From: Dromiciops gliroides
Lineage: Eukaryota; Chordata; Mammalia; Microbiotheria; Microbiotheriidae
Assembly (NCBI RefSeq): GCF_019393635.1
Contig: NC_057864.1
Coordinates: 483,152,117-483,216,116 of the forward strand
Direction: 5' to 3'
Length of the DNA: 64,000 nucleotides
A program made the position numbers and the translations under genes. Each line of letters opens with the position of its first letter. The stretch's first letter is position 1. Below are positions 12,000-51,344 of the stretch, one piece after another. The notes below the pieces were generated by a model. The model worked only from the letters and a program-made list of their open reading frames with translations. It was not told the DNA's origin and did no database searches.

Positions 12000-12475
12000 A
12001 AGGGCCAGATCCAAGCTCTAGAGTTGGAAGGGACCTCAGAGGTCAGCTAATTAGACCCCTCCTGTTAGAGTAGGGAAACTGAACCCAGAGGGGTTTGCCC
12101 AGGGTCACAGAGAGGATGGATGGGCCCAGGTTCCCTCAGTCCAAGTCTAGAAGTACACCACCCTGCCTTAATTTACTCCCCAGGACTATCCCTCAGAGGG
12201 GATGGCTTTGGACATCCATGTCAGGACTTCCCAGAGAGCCACATTCCATGTGGGAGAGGGCTGAGACTCATGTGCCTATAAGTGGACAGGGTCCCTCACA
12301 GCGGGGAAATAAGTGGTGCTGGATCTCAGGAAGACCTGAGTTCGAATCTTGCCTCAGACCCTTGATAGTTGTGTGACCCCAGACAAGCCTTCCTGGGCCT
12401 CAGTTTCCTCCTCTGTAAAATGAGGGGGTTGGACTAAATGTCCCTCTAAATCTATAATCTTCTGCTTTCCCCCTA
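12000..12475. repeat. MIR-like relics, one in each orientation
   Basis: 12000-12130 reverse (gttggaagggacctcagagg, agtagggaaactgaacccag). 12300-12475 forward (aagacctgagttcgaatctt, gggcctcagtttcctcctct, gtaaaatgagggggttggac). Confidence 0.6.
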
Positions 12476-14447
12476 TGCTGATTACAGAGTGAACCCAGGA
12501 ATGTCCCTCACCCCCTGCCTTATTAGCCCAATGAGATTGTGGCTGGAGAGAGTGAGCTCCCAGCCAAAGAGGGGATGAGTTCCTTGTTATCAGCCTCATG
12601 GAAATGAGTCCTCTGATGGGGACTTGAAGACCTCTAGAATCAAGGTCTTTTGGACAGCTCGAGACTCCGTGGAAGCCACCAAGGCCACGGCAGGGAGCGG
12701 GTGGAGGAAAGGACTCCAGGCCAGGTGCTGAGGTCACGGAGGAAGGTGGGAAGGAACCCAGAGCTCTGTAGATGATGGTGATGAGACCAGGGAGGAGAGG
12801 AAGGAGCAGATGGGCCTCGAGACCTCGAGAGAAGAAGGCCTGTTGAGTGATGGCAGGCCAACAAATGTCTGAAAACAGCAAAGGGGATCTGGCCAATCCC
12901 TTCTCCTCTTCTCCCAGTAAACCATGTGTATGCGTGGGGTGTGGGGGGGGGGGAGGGATTGGGATAGTAGGAGAGGGAGCAGCTGGCTGGGGAGAGAGCA
13001 GCCAGGTTCCAGGGCCCTTAGATTCCAGAGGCCCCACCCTTGGTCCCATTATAACCTCTCTCTCACCTGCTTTCAGAGGGCTATGAAGCCAAGCCCCTCA
13101 TCTTTCCTGTGAAAAGCGGGGCACTCAAAGAAAACTGCTCCCAGAATCCTTGGCTCTCCCCTAGCCCATCTCCCAGGCCACTGTCAAGCAGGGAGCCCCT
13201 CCATCCACCCCCTCTTTTTCCCAGCCCCCAGCAGTCAGGGTCAGGGCAGGAACCTCTGGGCTGATGTCAGCAGCAGGCCTCTCGCCAGCTCCTGAGTCTG
13301 TTTTCATTCCTGTTCCATGAGACGGGAATAATTAATGAGAAACAGAGAGGGGGCAGGGGGAGGGAGAATCCTGCTTGCCTCTCACTCCCCCCCCCCAAAC
13401 AACCCTCTTTGGGGCTAGGCTAGCCTCCTGACTGGGCACCAGCCAGGTTCAACTTTCCCTTCCCTGACTCATGCTCTGCTGAAATGACAGAGCCAGAGCT
13501 CTGTCCCTGGGACAGCCATCCCTGGGTCCTCTGGGTGCCAGCTAGCTCAGGGTGCAGGGGGTAAGTGGGCACCACTCAGGCTCTCAGGGTGCAGGCCACC
13601 TTTGTGTAAACCAGGGGCCTCCTTTCCCGCGCCTGACTCAGCTCCCCCAAATAGACAATCCCCAGACACCACCCCCCCCAGAACAAGTGAGGGCTCAGAT
13701 AGCTCAAGTGTATCGTCTGTGACTACAATGAACACTTATCTACTTGTAGTCTTGTGAACATGGAAATCTGATGACCACACTCCATAGATGGAGTCACCAG
13801 GATACTAGTGACTGACTACTCACTGGCCCTGTCTCAGCCACTCTAGGTTTGGCACATAATTGGCCTTGTCCTCTGAACCATTCATTGGCTGAAGGGGTTG
13901 TTGGGGCCCTGAGGAAACAGGTGGCTGGGGGAGGGGGCTTCTGCTCCCTTTGCTGGGCATCAGCCCTGTGGGGGAGGGGCTTCAGGAGGAGGGGAGGACC
14001 CATCGAGGCTTAGGAGGGGAAGCTCAAGCCCAACTACCCATGAACTACTTCACCAGCACCCCAAGAGGAAGGGGCCTCAGAGGGTTAGGCTGCACCTGAC
14101 CACCAGTCCCCTGCAGCCTCCTCAGCAAGTGACTGGTCAGCCTTTCTCTGAAGGTTCCAGGGAGACAGAGTGAGTCAGGGGCCACTATCTCTCAAGACAG
14201 CCCGTGACCTTTTTAAATGACTCCAACTATTAGCTAGTTTTTCACCATATTGCCCCTTGGGATCACCCTCCCAGCTCTATCCTCCGGTGGTAAGACGAAA
14301 AGTCTAATCCTTCCAGTGACAAGCCTTCCAAAATTTGAAGATTGCCCCTGGTCAGTTTTCCACAGGCTAAACATCCTTGGTTGTAAGGTCACAGATTCAG
14401 GGTTGGAGGGAGCCTCTCAAGCCATATGATGTAACCCTTTCATTTTT

Positions 14448-14593
14448 TTTTTTTTTAGTGAGGCAATTGGGGTCAAGTGACTTGCCCAGGGTCACACAGC
14501 TAGTAAGTGTTAAGTGTCTGAGGCCGGATCCTAACCCAGGTACTCCTGACTCCAGGGCCGGCGCTCTATCCACTGCGCCACCTAGCTGCCCCA
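14448..14593 (-). mobile_element. Marsupial SINE copy 6
   Basis: Reverse copy, T-tailed. The 16-base duplication taaccctttcattttt is perfect at 14432-14447 and 14594-14609. Confidence 0.92.
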
Positions 14594-15284
14594 TAACCCT
14601 TTCATTTTTATGGATGGGGAACAGAGGTCCAGAAAGATTCACTGACTTGCCCAAGGTTACAGGTGACAGAGGTGGGATCTGAATCCAGGCACTCTGGTTC
14701 TAAATGTCGCCCTCTCTAATATCATCCGTGCTCAGTCCTCATGCGGCGTGATCTTAAGGCTCTTCGCCATCCTGGTCACCCTCTCCAGGGTAGTCACTAG
14801 CTGGATGAATTTTATCACCAACCCCTCACGTGTAGTAAGTAGTTGATAAACATTTTTCCATTTTTTTATTCAATGAGGTGCCCACAATACTCCAGGCATA
14901 GTACAACCAGAGCAAAAGACATTGGGTATCTTATTTCCCTCATCCTGGACACTGGACCAGATGGCCAGGACTTTACCAACATGGTACCTCCAGTATGGTC
15001 CCCTCTAATGACATCTTTCAAATCTTCCTTTGTCCCTTCCAAGCCCTGGAGCCCCTCCTGTGGCCCCACTCAAAGAGCATAACACCCACACTCCTAGATC
15101 TCTGATATCCCTGGGGAACCAAAGAGAGGGGGCCCTGGAGTGAAAGAGAGGCCTGTTTGTCCTTTCTACCACTTGCTCCCCCCAGGTTTCCCTCCAAAAT
15201 TTCATAGTTTGGTAGGAGCTACTCCCACCCCCACATCACATTAGGGTCTCCTGACTCCCACAATTTCAGTGTATCCAGCAAAAT

Positions 15285-15435
15285 GTCAGGAACACAGTAG
15301 AAGCTTACTGATTGATTGGGCCAATTATGTGCCAGGCATTGTGCTAGGAGATGACAGTACAAGGTCAAAAGTGAATCTCTGCCCTCAAGGAGATTACATT
15401 CTAACAAGAGAAGCAACATGTAATGTTCTAAGTAT
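15285..15435 (+). repeat. L2-like relic
   Basis: ttatgtgccaggcattgtgc, tgccctcaaggagattacat, tctaacaagag. Confidence 0.5.
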
Positions 15436-17034
15436 ACCAAACACATGTAAAGCCGGTACAAAGTATCCTTGAAGGGGAAGGCAGAGCAGCTGGGCTACCA
15501 AGGGTAGGGAGGAGTGTCTGAGGCCTCCTGCTGAATCAAGTCAGACCGTTAGCATGTGGAGAAGGTCCCTCTCCAGGCTGGGGAACCTACATCTGGAGGC
15601 ATCCAGGAGACCCAGCATGCCCCAAGCCTGGCCCAAACCCACCTCCTCTGACCTGTGACCACCAAGGGGGGTGCAGTCTCATGATCAAAGGAGAAGGAGG
15701 AAGAGGAAGAGGAGGAAGAGAAATGACCCAAGGGCCAGCCTGTCTCTCTCACTTTCCACTCCCTCCCCAGGGGCATAGAGGCTGGGTCCAGGACAGGAAA
15801 GGCCTCCCAGCCTCCCAGCCTTTCCTGTTCATTCCCATCGGCCCTGAGAGCACCTGTTGCTCTCTGCTCCCCTGCCCCTCTGAGTGCCTATATAGAGTAC
15901 TCCTCTTCACCTAGACATAGCCAAATTGAGTGTGGAATGGGGGGGGGCAGAGAAGGGAGGACTTGGAGTTGTAGGGAACCCAGGGGGAGCTCGAGGAAAG
16001 GGAAAGGCAGCTCAGTTGTTCCTCAGGCTCCTTCAGGGAGCCCTGGGGACCAGAAGCCAATGCCTCCCACACAGGTCACAGGCGGGCTGTGACCTTGTCA
16101 CATCTCTCCGGACCATTTCCTCCTGCCCCACCTCCTCTCCTGACATAAGCTAGTCCTTGGGGGGAGGGGAGAGTGTCCAGGGGTCGATTGCCCCTTCTCA
16201 TCCCCTCTGGGCAGGCCCAGCTGAGCTCTGTGATGCTCTGGGCCCTGGTCCCCACACTGTTCTGTCTCACATCTAGGAGGGAGACAAAGACAATTTCCCA
16301 GGGAGCTGGGCTTTATTTACATCCTCCCCCAGATTTGAGGGGGGTGCTGTCTAAGTTGGAGGAGGAAGGGGTTGGGGCCTGGAAAGAACAAGGGCTGGAA
16401 AACCCAGTGGCTTCCCTCACTCCTGCCCCAGGGCAAGGAATGAGGTGCAAACTGTTAAGGGTGGGGCAGACTTAGATGGGGTGGGCTGGGCTCTTGGAGC
16501 AGGGTTGAAAGTTCCTTGGGGGCTCTAGGGATTGGAGATGGAATGGCTGAACACTGAGGAAAGGGAAACCAACCCTGGGGGACTCCAGGAAGGGTTGGGA
16601 GGGCACCCATCCCCCTCGCTCCCTCCCCCTGCCAAGCAACATCTCCCTGGTGATCGGGCCCCAAAGCACCTGGGGCCAGCAGAGGGGGTTGGGGTACTTC
16701 TCCTCACACCCACATCTCCCCACCCAGAAGCTGGAGGCTGGAGGGAGTTAGGGGGTCCTGGGCCTGGCTTCTCATCCCATGCTTTTTCAGACCCCTGGGT
16801 TCCCAAATCTGCAAACATCACCCCCCACTTCTATTCCATCTTGGGTCTCACTGTGCCCGCCCCGAGTGCACGCACACGCACACTGTGGGGGCTCAGGGGA
16901 GGGGCAGGAACCAAGAAGGAGAGCCGGGAAGAGGCAACTGACCCCCACTATCACAGCCATCCAGGACAGTGTTGGGGGTTGGGGAGGCCCAGAAGGTTTC
17001 AGGTCCAGTTCGGACTCTGAAATCTCTCCTACCC

Positions 17035-17130
17035 CATCCCTCCCTTCCTCTTCCTCTTCTTCCTTCTCCCCCTCCTTCCCCTCCTCCCCCTCCTTTCCCT
17101 CCTCCTCCTTCTCTTCCCCCTCCTTCCTCT
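17035..17130 (+). repeat. Polypyrimidine (CCT/CTT) tract
   Basis: About 95 bases of almost pure C and T, followed downstream near 17,205-17,300 by a short GT-rich stretch. Confidence 0.85.
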
Positions 17131-17924
17131 GATGCTTGGCGCGGGCACTGCGGCGGCCTCACGCCGTGGGGGGAATATTAAGGAGCCTGGCTCGCCAGCT
17201 CCAGGAGTGTGTGTATGTGTGTGTATGTGTGTGGGGGGAGTTCCTTGTGCGTGTGTGTGCATACTGGCATGGTGGGTGCATGTGTGTGCATGCGTGTAGA
17301 CACATGTGCCCCATCTCTCCAGGCCCCTGGAGGATCCTTGGACATGACCAGGGAATAGGGGAGAAGCTGTTCAGTCTTAGAGGAGAGCCTGGGCCTAACG
17401 AGCAGGGGCCTTTGGGGGCCCTGCCCATCTGCTCCCTACCCCTGGTCTGTTGGCAGCAGGAAAGGATTCAGGCTCCTACCTGCCCTGCTGGGTTGGGCCC
17501 CTGCATGACCCCTAGGTGACCTCACACCTGGCCAGTCTCTCGCCCCCCCTTCCCCTTTGGGGAAGCCTCCCCTTCTACCCTCTCTTGCTGGGCACAGTCT
17601 AGAAGGGAAGTGTGCCTGTGGGGAAGGAGCAGGATCCTGGGAGGGGTTGGGAGGAGGGGGCTGCATCTGGGCTCTGGTTGGGGATTGAGAGGGTCCAGCC
17701 TGAGCTGTCACAGGAAACTCCCAGGCCTGGGTGGTGACATGGGCCCTGAGGCAGGTGGGAACTGGCCACCCACAGTTCATTAATGTGTCCTCACCCCATA
17801 TATCTGCATTTCCTCTTGAGAAAACTTCCCCTGGTTCCCATCAGGTTCAAATTCCTTCCACTGGGTCTTGGTTTTTCTTCTCCCCCCCACTCCTCAGGCT
17901 CCCTCACCTGCCTTCTAGTCTCTG

Positions 17925-18070
17925 CTTCCATGGGACTTGGAGGCAGAAAACCTATGTTTGACTGTGACCTTGGACAAGTCACTTCTGTGCCTCAGTTTCC
18001 TCATCTGTAAAATGAGACGATTGGACTAGTTGGTCTCCGAGGTCCCCTTCCAAATCCGTGATCCCATGAC
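17925..18070 (+). repeat. MIR relic
   Basis: tgtgaccttggacaagtcac, tgcctcagtttcctcatctg, aatgagacgattggactagt. Confidence 0.65.
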
Positions 18071-18250
18071 CTTAAGTCACACCCTTCTGGTCCAGTCACC
18101 TCTAGGTCCCTTCGTCCTCCTCCCCACCTTCACCCCCATGAATCTCCATGTAAACAATTACTTCATCTTTTTGTTCCTCATGTAGCCTCTTCAACCAAGC
18201 CACCTCCTTTGCTTCAGAAGTTAGACTCAGACCTGCTTCCTGTGCATGAG

Positions 18251-18268
18251 TGTGCGCGCGCGCGCGCG

Positions 18269-18309
<41 letters not shown>
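18251..18309 (+). repeat. Alternating (GC)n (CA)n microsatellite
   Basis: About 59 bases of uninterrupted purine-pyrimidine alternation: a CG-rich head of about 25 bases followed by (CA)n. Such DNA favours the Z form. Confidence 0.95.
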
Positions 18310-18311
<2 letters not shown>

Positions 18312-18594
18312 CCAGGAAGCCTTCCCAGATTAGCTGCGGGAGGAAGCAGGCACTCAAGGCTCCCTCATGTCAGCAGGCAGACTCTTCTCAGAGCTCTAGC
18401 CTAACTGTCAGGGACTGCCAGGGGCTATCAGCTCCTTCCCACTCTCCAGAGAGACTGAAGCCTGAGCTATTTTGGGATCTCCAAGGAGAGATTGCACAAG
18501 CTCCTTCAGAAACCTGTCCCGGTGTGTCTCCCTCCATCCCAGTTCCTGGGTCTCCTTTAAACCCCATTGAGGCACATTGAGTCTTCCTTCCCAT

Positions 18595-18865
18595 GCTCTA
18601 GAGAGAACAACTACATCTGAATGTTGTGCAGGAAGGGACCTCAGAGGGGGTCTGGTCTGGACCCCCTCCTTTTACAGAAGAGGAAACTGAGACCCGGGGA
18701 GGTGAAACTACAAGAAATATGTGAAAGAGGCAGGATTTGAAATAAGTCAATCAATCTGTAGCACCCCCCCACACACACACCAGTTACCAAGATCTTATTT
18801 CAGGCAAAATACATGCATCTGTTAAGCACCTACTATGGGCTAAGCAATGGGGATACAAAGCAGAA
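18595..18865. repeat. MIR-like and L2-like relics
   Basis: 18595-18745 reverse MIR-like (aagggacctcagagggggtc, agaggaaactgagacccggg). 18790-18865 L2-like (ttaagcacctactatgggct, aatggggatacaaag). Confidence 0.5.
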
Positions 18866-19439
18866 ATGACCTCACTCCTATCCCCATGATCCCTCAAAGG
18901 CTACATTAGAGCCAGAGCTCAGAACTAAGGTGGGGAAACAGGAGCTCTGTTCTAGGGCACTGAGTTTTGAGAGTGCTAAATTGCTTTTGCATGCTCTAAG
19001 TCCTTCACCAGCACAGCACCTACTTAGCAATAACAGTTAATGAGACTAGAAACAACTGGAGAAGCTTCCTCTAACCCTTGCCTACTCCATCTCTTACTAC
19101 CTTCTGTCACCCCCACCTCCAATCTCAATATGGCAGCCTGCTCAGTAGCAATCCTTATGCCAGTGTCCAAGGGTCTGTTTCTTCCCTGTGGGCTAGTATC
19201 CTGCCTAGAGGCCCAAGGGAATGTTTGCCCTGGGCAGTTTGGGGGCTTATCCTGGGGTAAACAAATTCCTGGTTCCAACTCTGTCCAGCATTGAGCTGAG
19301 CCCCAGGAACTCAAGCAATGATCTTGAGGTTCCATCTGGGGGGGATTGGTGGGTGGATAAGTTTTTCATTATTCACGGACAATTTTAGGGGTTTCAACTC
19401 CCTGGCACCTCCCTTCCCACTTCCCCAGGAGAATCATTT

Positions 19440-19800
19440 ATAGAACCAAGGGACAGCCCAGCTGGAGAGGAGCTCAGAGATTGTCCATTGTTCAAACCCT
19501 TCATTTTGCAGATGTGAAAACAGAGTCCTAGACAGGGCAAGAGACTTTCCTAAGGACTCACAGGCAGAGCTGAGGCTAGAATCCACATCTCCTGGGATTC
19601 CTAGGCCCAGGTTCTTTCTACATACCAAGGGCCAGGGACAGACTCTTCAGCCCCTCTGCAGGGGTGTTGGAGCCCTGGCTCGCCAAAGCCTGAGAGAATT
19701 GGAGGTCCAGAGCTAGAGGGAATCTACCCCCCCCCTCCTCATTTTATAGATGAACAAACTGAGGTCCAGAAAAGGACAGAATTCAAACTCGGATCTTGAG
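19440..19800 (-). repeat. Two reverse MIR-like relics
   Basis: 19440-19625: tcattttgcagatgtgaaaa. 19700-19800: tatagatgaacaaactgagg. Both end in GA-poor, diverged sequence. Confidence 0.5.
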
Positions 19801-19850
19801 ACATGAAGTGCCGATGAACGCCTCCAGCCTCTCCATCGGCATAGCATTTG

Positions 19851-20167
19851 CTCTCTCTGTCTGTCTCCCTCCCTCATTCCCTTGTTCTCCCTCTCCTTTC
19901 TCTTCCCCATCTTCCCCTCTTTTCCTTTCTCTCCCCTTTTTTCTTTCCCTCTCCTTCTTTTTCCTCTATCTATTCCCTCTTTCCCTTTTTTCTCTCTTCC
20001 CTTTTCTCTTCTCCCTCTTCTTCTGACCCCCTTTCTCTCCCTCCTCTATCTTCCCCTTCCTCTACCCCCCTCCTTTCTCCTCTCTCCATTTCTTTCTCTC
20101 TCCCTTTCCCTCTGATTCTTTCTCTATCTCTCCTCCCCTTTCCTCTTTCTCTCCCCATCCCCCACTT
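19851..20167 (+). repeat. 317-base polypyrimidine tract
   Basis: Almost entirely C and T on the plus strand for over 300 bases, with rare A and G. It generates the long Ser/Pro/Leu/Phe-rich spurious frames. Confidence 0.92.
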
Positions 20168-20559
20168 CCCAGCACAAAGACTCCAAATCCCATTAGTTCC
20201 TTCTTCAACTCCAAGGCCTGGGATAGCACAGTCAGGGAGACCCAAGAGTCTCTGTTGGGGGAGGGGGGGATAAACAGCCAAGGCATCTAAAATGAGCAGG
20301 GTGGGGAGGGAGAAGAGGACAAATGATCCAGGAGGCTAGTTGAGGCACGGAAGGGGGGTGGAGGCTGGGAAGCATTGTCCACCAGATCCCCTCACAGCAA
20401 GGGTTGGGCGTAGCAGGAATATGGCCCGCCCACCCTGCATTGCAGGCTTGGTAGCTATGCCCAGGCACTGTTGCACCCCTCCCATGGATCCAGCCTCCAG
20501 CACCCTGGAGGCCCAGATAACCTGCCACTATTTGTGGGGCTACTGTCCCAACAGAGTGG

Positions 20560-20725
20560 AATCCAGGTTGGATTTGACAGAGGGCTGGGAATCTAACATC
20601 ATTTACAGATGGGAAAGGTCCAACCCCCTTATTTTATATTTGGGAAAACTGTGGCCCAAAGAGATGAGCAGGAGTACCCCTCCCCCACTACCATACACCT
20701 GGATTTGAACCCCTGTCCTGGTTCC
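20560..20725 (-). repeat. MIR-like relic
   Basis: agatgggaaaggtccaaccc, atttgggaaaactgtggccc, tggatttgaacccctgtcct. Confidence 0.5.
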
Positions 20726-20792
20726 AGGCCTAAGACTTGTCCCCTCCCTCGTTCTCCATGAAAATGCTACCTAAATGTCTTATCATTATTAT

Positions 20793-20943
20793 TTTTTTGT
20801 TTTGTTTTTGCAGGGCAGTGAGGGTTAAGTGATTTGTCCAGGGTCACACAGCTAGTGTCAAGTGTCTGAGGCTGGATTTGAACTCAGGTCCTCCTGAATC
20901 CAAGGCCAGTGCTTTATCCACTGCACCACCTAGCTGCCCACAC
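20793..20943 (-). mobile_element. Marsupial SINE copy 8
   Basis: Reverse copy with a TTTG-type tail. The flanks tcttatcattattatt and tcttgtcattattatt (one mismatch) are its target duplication. Confidence 0.9.
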
Positions 20944-21034
20944 TCTTGTCATTATTATTGACCAGACCTAGGATTCTTTGGTGTAAGACATCCCAGTGAA
21001 GGAAATACTTCCACCACCTGCCCTGCAGTCTGCA

Positions 21035-21245
21035 GTCCCAAAGGATTCCTTAGGGCCGTGAGTAGTTAAAGCACCTATCCAGGGTCACACAACCAGCTTG
21101 CATCAGAAGCAGGATTTGAACCCTCTTTGCCTCAGTTTCCCCCATCTGTAAAATGAGCTGGAGAAGGAAATAGCAAACTCCTCCAGGGTCTTTGCCAAGA
21201 AAACCCCAGCTGGGGGCCTGGACAGTCTGACATGACTGACTCTGA
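21035..21245 (+). repeat. MIR core joined to a marsupial CORE-SINE tail
   Basis: gcctcagtttcccccatctg and taaaatgagctggagaagga run into caaactcctccagggtcttt, gccaagaaaacccc and cagtctgacatgactga. That tail resembles RTE/BovB-type ends known from marsupial SINEs (from memory). Confidence 0.5.
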
Positions 21246-21469
21246 GGCCAGATTCCTAGCCCCCATACCACATACTGTGTATGTATCCCCAGTGCAGGTG
21301 GGATGGTAAAGGTCTCTCTTCCCTGTGTCTGTGTCACTGGCTGTGAGCTGGCCTTGGGCAGGCCCCCCACCCCAGATCAGCGGCCTTGTCTTGGGCTCCA
21401 CTTGTTGGTTCTGTTGCCGTCTTGAAATCACTTGGCATCCATTAGACTTCTCTGACTACCTTCTGTACC

Positions 21470-21700
21470 CTCCACCTCCACCCCCAGTCAAACATAAGCC
21501 CTTTGAGGGCAGGGACCATTTTCTGGGAGCCTTCCATAGGGCCTGGCACAGAGCATGACTCCCAGCCTGATCGACTGGTTGTCTGTATCCCCAGTAGAAA
21601 GTAAGGGCCTGAAGAGCAGGGTGTCCCTGGCATTCGGCACAGTCCCTGGCTCCCAGCAGGCACTTAATCAACCTTTGTCATAGATTGGTTTCATCTCCAG
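21470..21700 (+). repeat. L2 LINE 3' tail relics
   Basis: catttgagggcagggaccat-like and cagcaggcacttaatcaacc-like segments: gccctttgagggcagggacc, agggcctggcacagagcatg, gctcccagcaggcacttaat. Two overlapping tails are likely. Confidence 0.45.
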
Positions 21701-21795
21701 TAGACAGGAAGCATCCTGAGGGCAGGGGTGGTTTTATCCCCCCCCCCTTTGTTTCCCAAATGTGGAGGGCATAGTAAGACCCAAATAACTTTCTT

Positions 21796-21961
21796 TTTTT
21801 TGTTTGTTTTGTTTTGTTTTGTTTTGCGGGGCAATGGGGGTTAAGTGACTTGCCCAAGGTCACACAGCCAGTAAGTGTCAAGTGTCTGAGGCCGGATTTG
21901 AACTCAGGAATTCCTGAATCCAGGGCCGGTGCTTTATCCACTGAGCCACCTAGCTGCCCCG
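21796..21961 (-). mobile_element. Marsupial SINE copy 9
   Basis: Reverse copy with a (TTTTG)n tail, just past the EPHB3 poly(A) site. The duplication ccaaataactttctt is perfect at 21781-21795 and 21962-21976. Confidence 0.92.
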
Positions 21962-22094
21962 CCAAATAACTTTCTTGAGTGGGATTGACGTTGTTTCTGG
22001 AATTCTGACATCAGATGCAGAGCACGGTGTCCCCCTGGCCTTGGTGAAGGGGACCAGGTGGAGGTGGGGTGGAGGGGAGAATGAGCAGGAGGCA

Positions 22095-22902
22095 CCACAG
22101 CAATGACTTATTGCCTTTATTCTGCTGACGCCCCAGCTGGGCCACCCCCCAGCTGGGCCCAAGCTCTCCCATGCTCACACACGCACCTGCCCGGTGCGCT
22201 AGCACGCATAGCAGACATCCAGACATCTATTCTCTGGCTCTGTGAGTCTCTAAGGGGCAGGGGGGCTGCTCCTCAGCCGGCCCCCTCCCCATTTTGGAAG
22301 CCAGCTTCAGCACCAACCAGGCTGAGGAGGGGGGCCAGGAGGTATCAGGTAGGAGCCGGGTCCTATCCACCCCCCTCCCCCCCGCCAAAGAGTCCCTGTG
22401 CAAACTTGAAGCGATGGTGGCTGGCTCTGGAGCAGGGCCGGGGCGTCGAGTACGTCCCCTCACTCCCTGAAGCTTCCCCCCTCTGGTTTCTGAGGGAGGG
22501 GCTGCTTTTTGCGTACCTGGGGGGGCCCTGATCCAGGCTAGAGCCCCACCAGGCTCACTATTGCAGTCACTCCAGCGTGGAGAACACCCAAGTCTGAGGC
22601 TGTGGGGTCACCCCCCTGTCCGAGAGCAGGGAGGCCTGGGCCCCAAGGGGGATGGGTAGTGGCATGACTCCCATCCCCTAATCCGTCTTCAATATGAAGA
22701 GGTGGCATCTGTCCTAAGTCCCGAACCTGCTGTTGCCCACAAAGGGAGCACAGGCCACTGCGGGGGGTGGGGCTCCTGCTGGTCCCCCGACACATTGTGA
22801 ACTTTTGGGCCGCAGCCCTTGACCGAGCATCCAAACGTCCGAATGTCCAGCCGCTCAGAGTCCCTGTGGCACCCCGGGGGCCCCGGGGGCTGCTGGAGGG
22901 GG
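22095..22902 (-). other. EPHB3: EPHB3 3' untranslated region
   Basis: About 800 bases follow the stop codon before the first canonical poly(A) signal. The stretch is GC-rich and free of SINEs. The 3' boundary is inferred, with cleavage expected 10-30 bases past the signal, near 22,090-22,106. Confidence 0.75.
22116..22121 (-). terminator. EPHB3: Poly(A) signal AATAAA of EPHB3
   Basis: AATAAA is read on the minus strand in the context cagAATAAAggc, about 785 bases past the stop codon. It is the first such hexamer after the stop. Confidence 0.75.
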
Positions 22903-49975
<27,073 letters not shown>

Positions 49976-50789
49976 GGCCGGGCGGGCAGGGGTCCGGGCC
50001 GGGACCGCCCTCGGGGCGCACCGCGCAGGGAGGATCGGGGGCTGTGGACGGTGCGGGCCGGACGCGGCCGAAGGGCTGCCAGGCAGTAAAGCAGGTAGGT
50101 CCTCGGGGACAGGGGCCCGGGCCCGGCGGGCTCTGGCCGGACCCTCCGTGGACGGGCTCGTGGGAGGCGGTGGTGCTCCGAGGCGCACGGTAATCCAGGG
50201 GCCGGCAGGCCCACCCGGGGGCAACAGGGGTCTAGGTCTAAGATCCGAGCGCTGGGCTCTGGGCTTCGGGGTCCGGGCTCCTGGGTCTGGGGTGCCTCCT
50301 GCACACCCGCCCGCCCTCCTTCACTTCTGCTCCAGCCTGCACTGCCGCGGCGGCTCAGAGGGAGAGGGGCCGGGCCGGCTTCCTGCCCATCACCCGCCCC
50401 GCCACGCCCCGGGCCACTGGACGGCCAATGGGCGAAGGCCAGGCTCGTGAGTCACGCCCCGCCCGGAACGCCCCCTGCGTCCCCAGGTGGCAGTGGCCCC
50501 CCTCAGCCCCACCCCTAGAGCCTAGCGACAGGGCGGAGGGAGGAGCTCAAGAAAAGATGAATTAGATTAGGCGGGGCGACGCCGTCCATCAGGGAAGGAA
50601 GCCACGCCCCCTAGTCCCCATTGGCATTGGGAACTGAAATAGGGCGGAGGAGGTGCTTGCAGGTGGGCTAGAGCGGGCGTGGAGCGCCCCCTAGCGTCTA
50701 CACCGTCCTCACCGTGCGCGCCGTTCCGGGCTGTCTTCTTTCATTCCGGGCGTTTCTCTGGCCATCGGAAAAGGCTGTGGTCTTCTGGG

Positions 50790-51010
50790 ATAGGGTCTAG
50801 AGCTATAAGGTCATCTGGCACAACTCTCCCGTTTTGCAGATGGGGAAACCGAGGCCCAGAGACGTTGAGTAAAGGTAACACAGGAAAAGAGCCAGGATTA
50901 AACTCAGGTCCCATCATTCCAAATTCAGCACCTTTCCCATGACAGATGAGGAAACTGAGGTCCCGTGACTTAGTCAAGGTCTCACAGGCAGTGGGTGGCA
51001 GGTCGGACCA
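50790..51010 (-). repeat. MIR-like relics just upstream of EPHB3
   Basis: gcagatggggaaaccgaggc, gatgaggaaactgaggtccc and ggtctcacaggcagtggg, two tandem reverse copies. Confidence 0.55.
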
Positions 51011-51344
51011 GGGAGGTCTGCGTGATCCGGAGCAAGACTTAGAGCAACCTTCTGAATTGCAAAGAGATCAAATGCAAGCCAGGCGCCCACGTGCACCGAT
51101 GGTAGCTGAGAGCTCTCTCTGGCAAAGGAAATCTCAGGTCCAGTTCCTATCCTTGTCGCGACAAATAAATAGGTGCTAGAAGTGGAGGTTTAACAACTGG
51201 AGGAATCGAGAAAGGCCTCTTGGAGGAGATGGCCCCGGGGTAAGCCTTGAAAGGAGCTACAGAATCCAACAGACAGAGGTGAAAGGGAAGGGTTCCAGGC
51301 ATGGGGTGCAGCCTAGGCAAAGGCATGGAGACGGGAGACAGAGA

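Larger units (their letters stand above)
1..22090. other. Downstream flank of EPHB3 with no gene
   Basis: No reading frame here has a recognisable domain, splice structure or conserved family. Outside the listed repeats, stretches such as 120-1630, 9000-10050, 10140-11460, 12480-15280 and 15440-17030 look unique. They could hold regulatory DNA. The segment 13,285-13,345 (ttcctgttccatgagacggg, aataattaatgag) and 9,215-9,270 resemble conserved non-coding DNA in composition only. Confidence 0.6.

Noticed and set aside
11503..12050. Frames rich in Ile-His-Pro-Ser
   Set aside because: They translate the SINE and the ATCC-type microsatellite.
12354..13049. 231-codon minus-strand frame
   Set aside because: It includes a MIR relic at its end, lacks a known domain and has no splice partners.
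19796..20281. Ser/Pro/Leu/Phe-rich frames and their Arg/Glu-rich complements
   Set aside because: Produced by the polypyrimidine tract, not by a gene.
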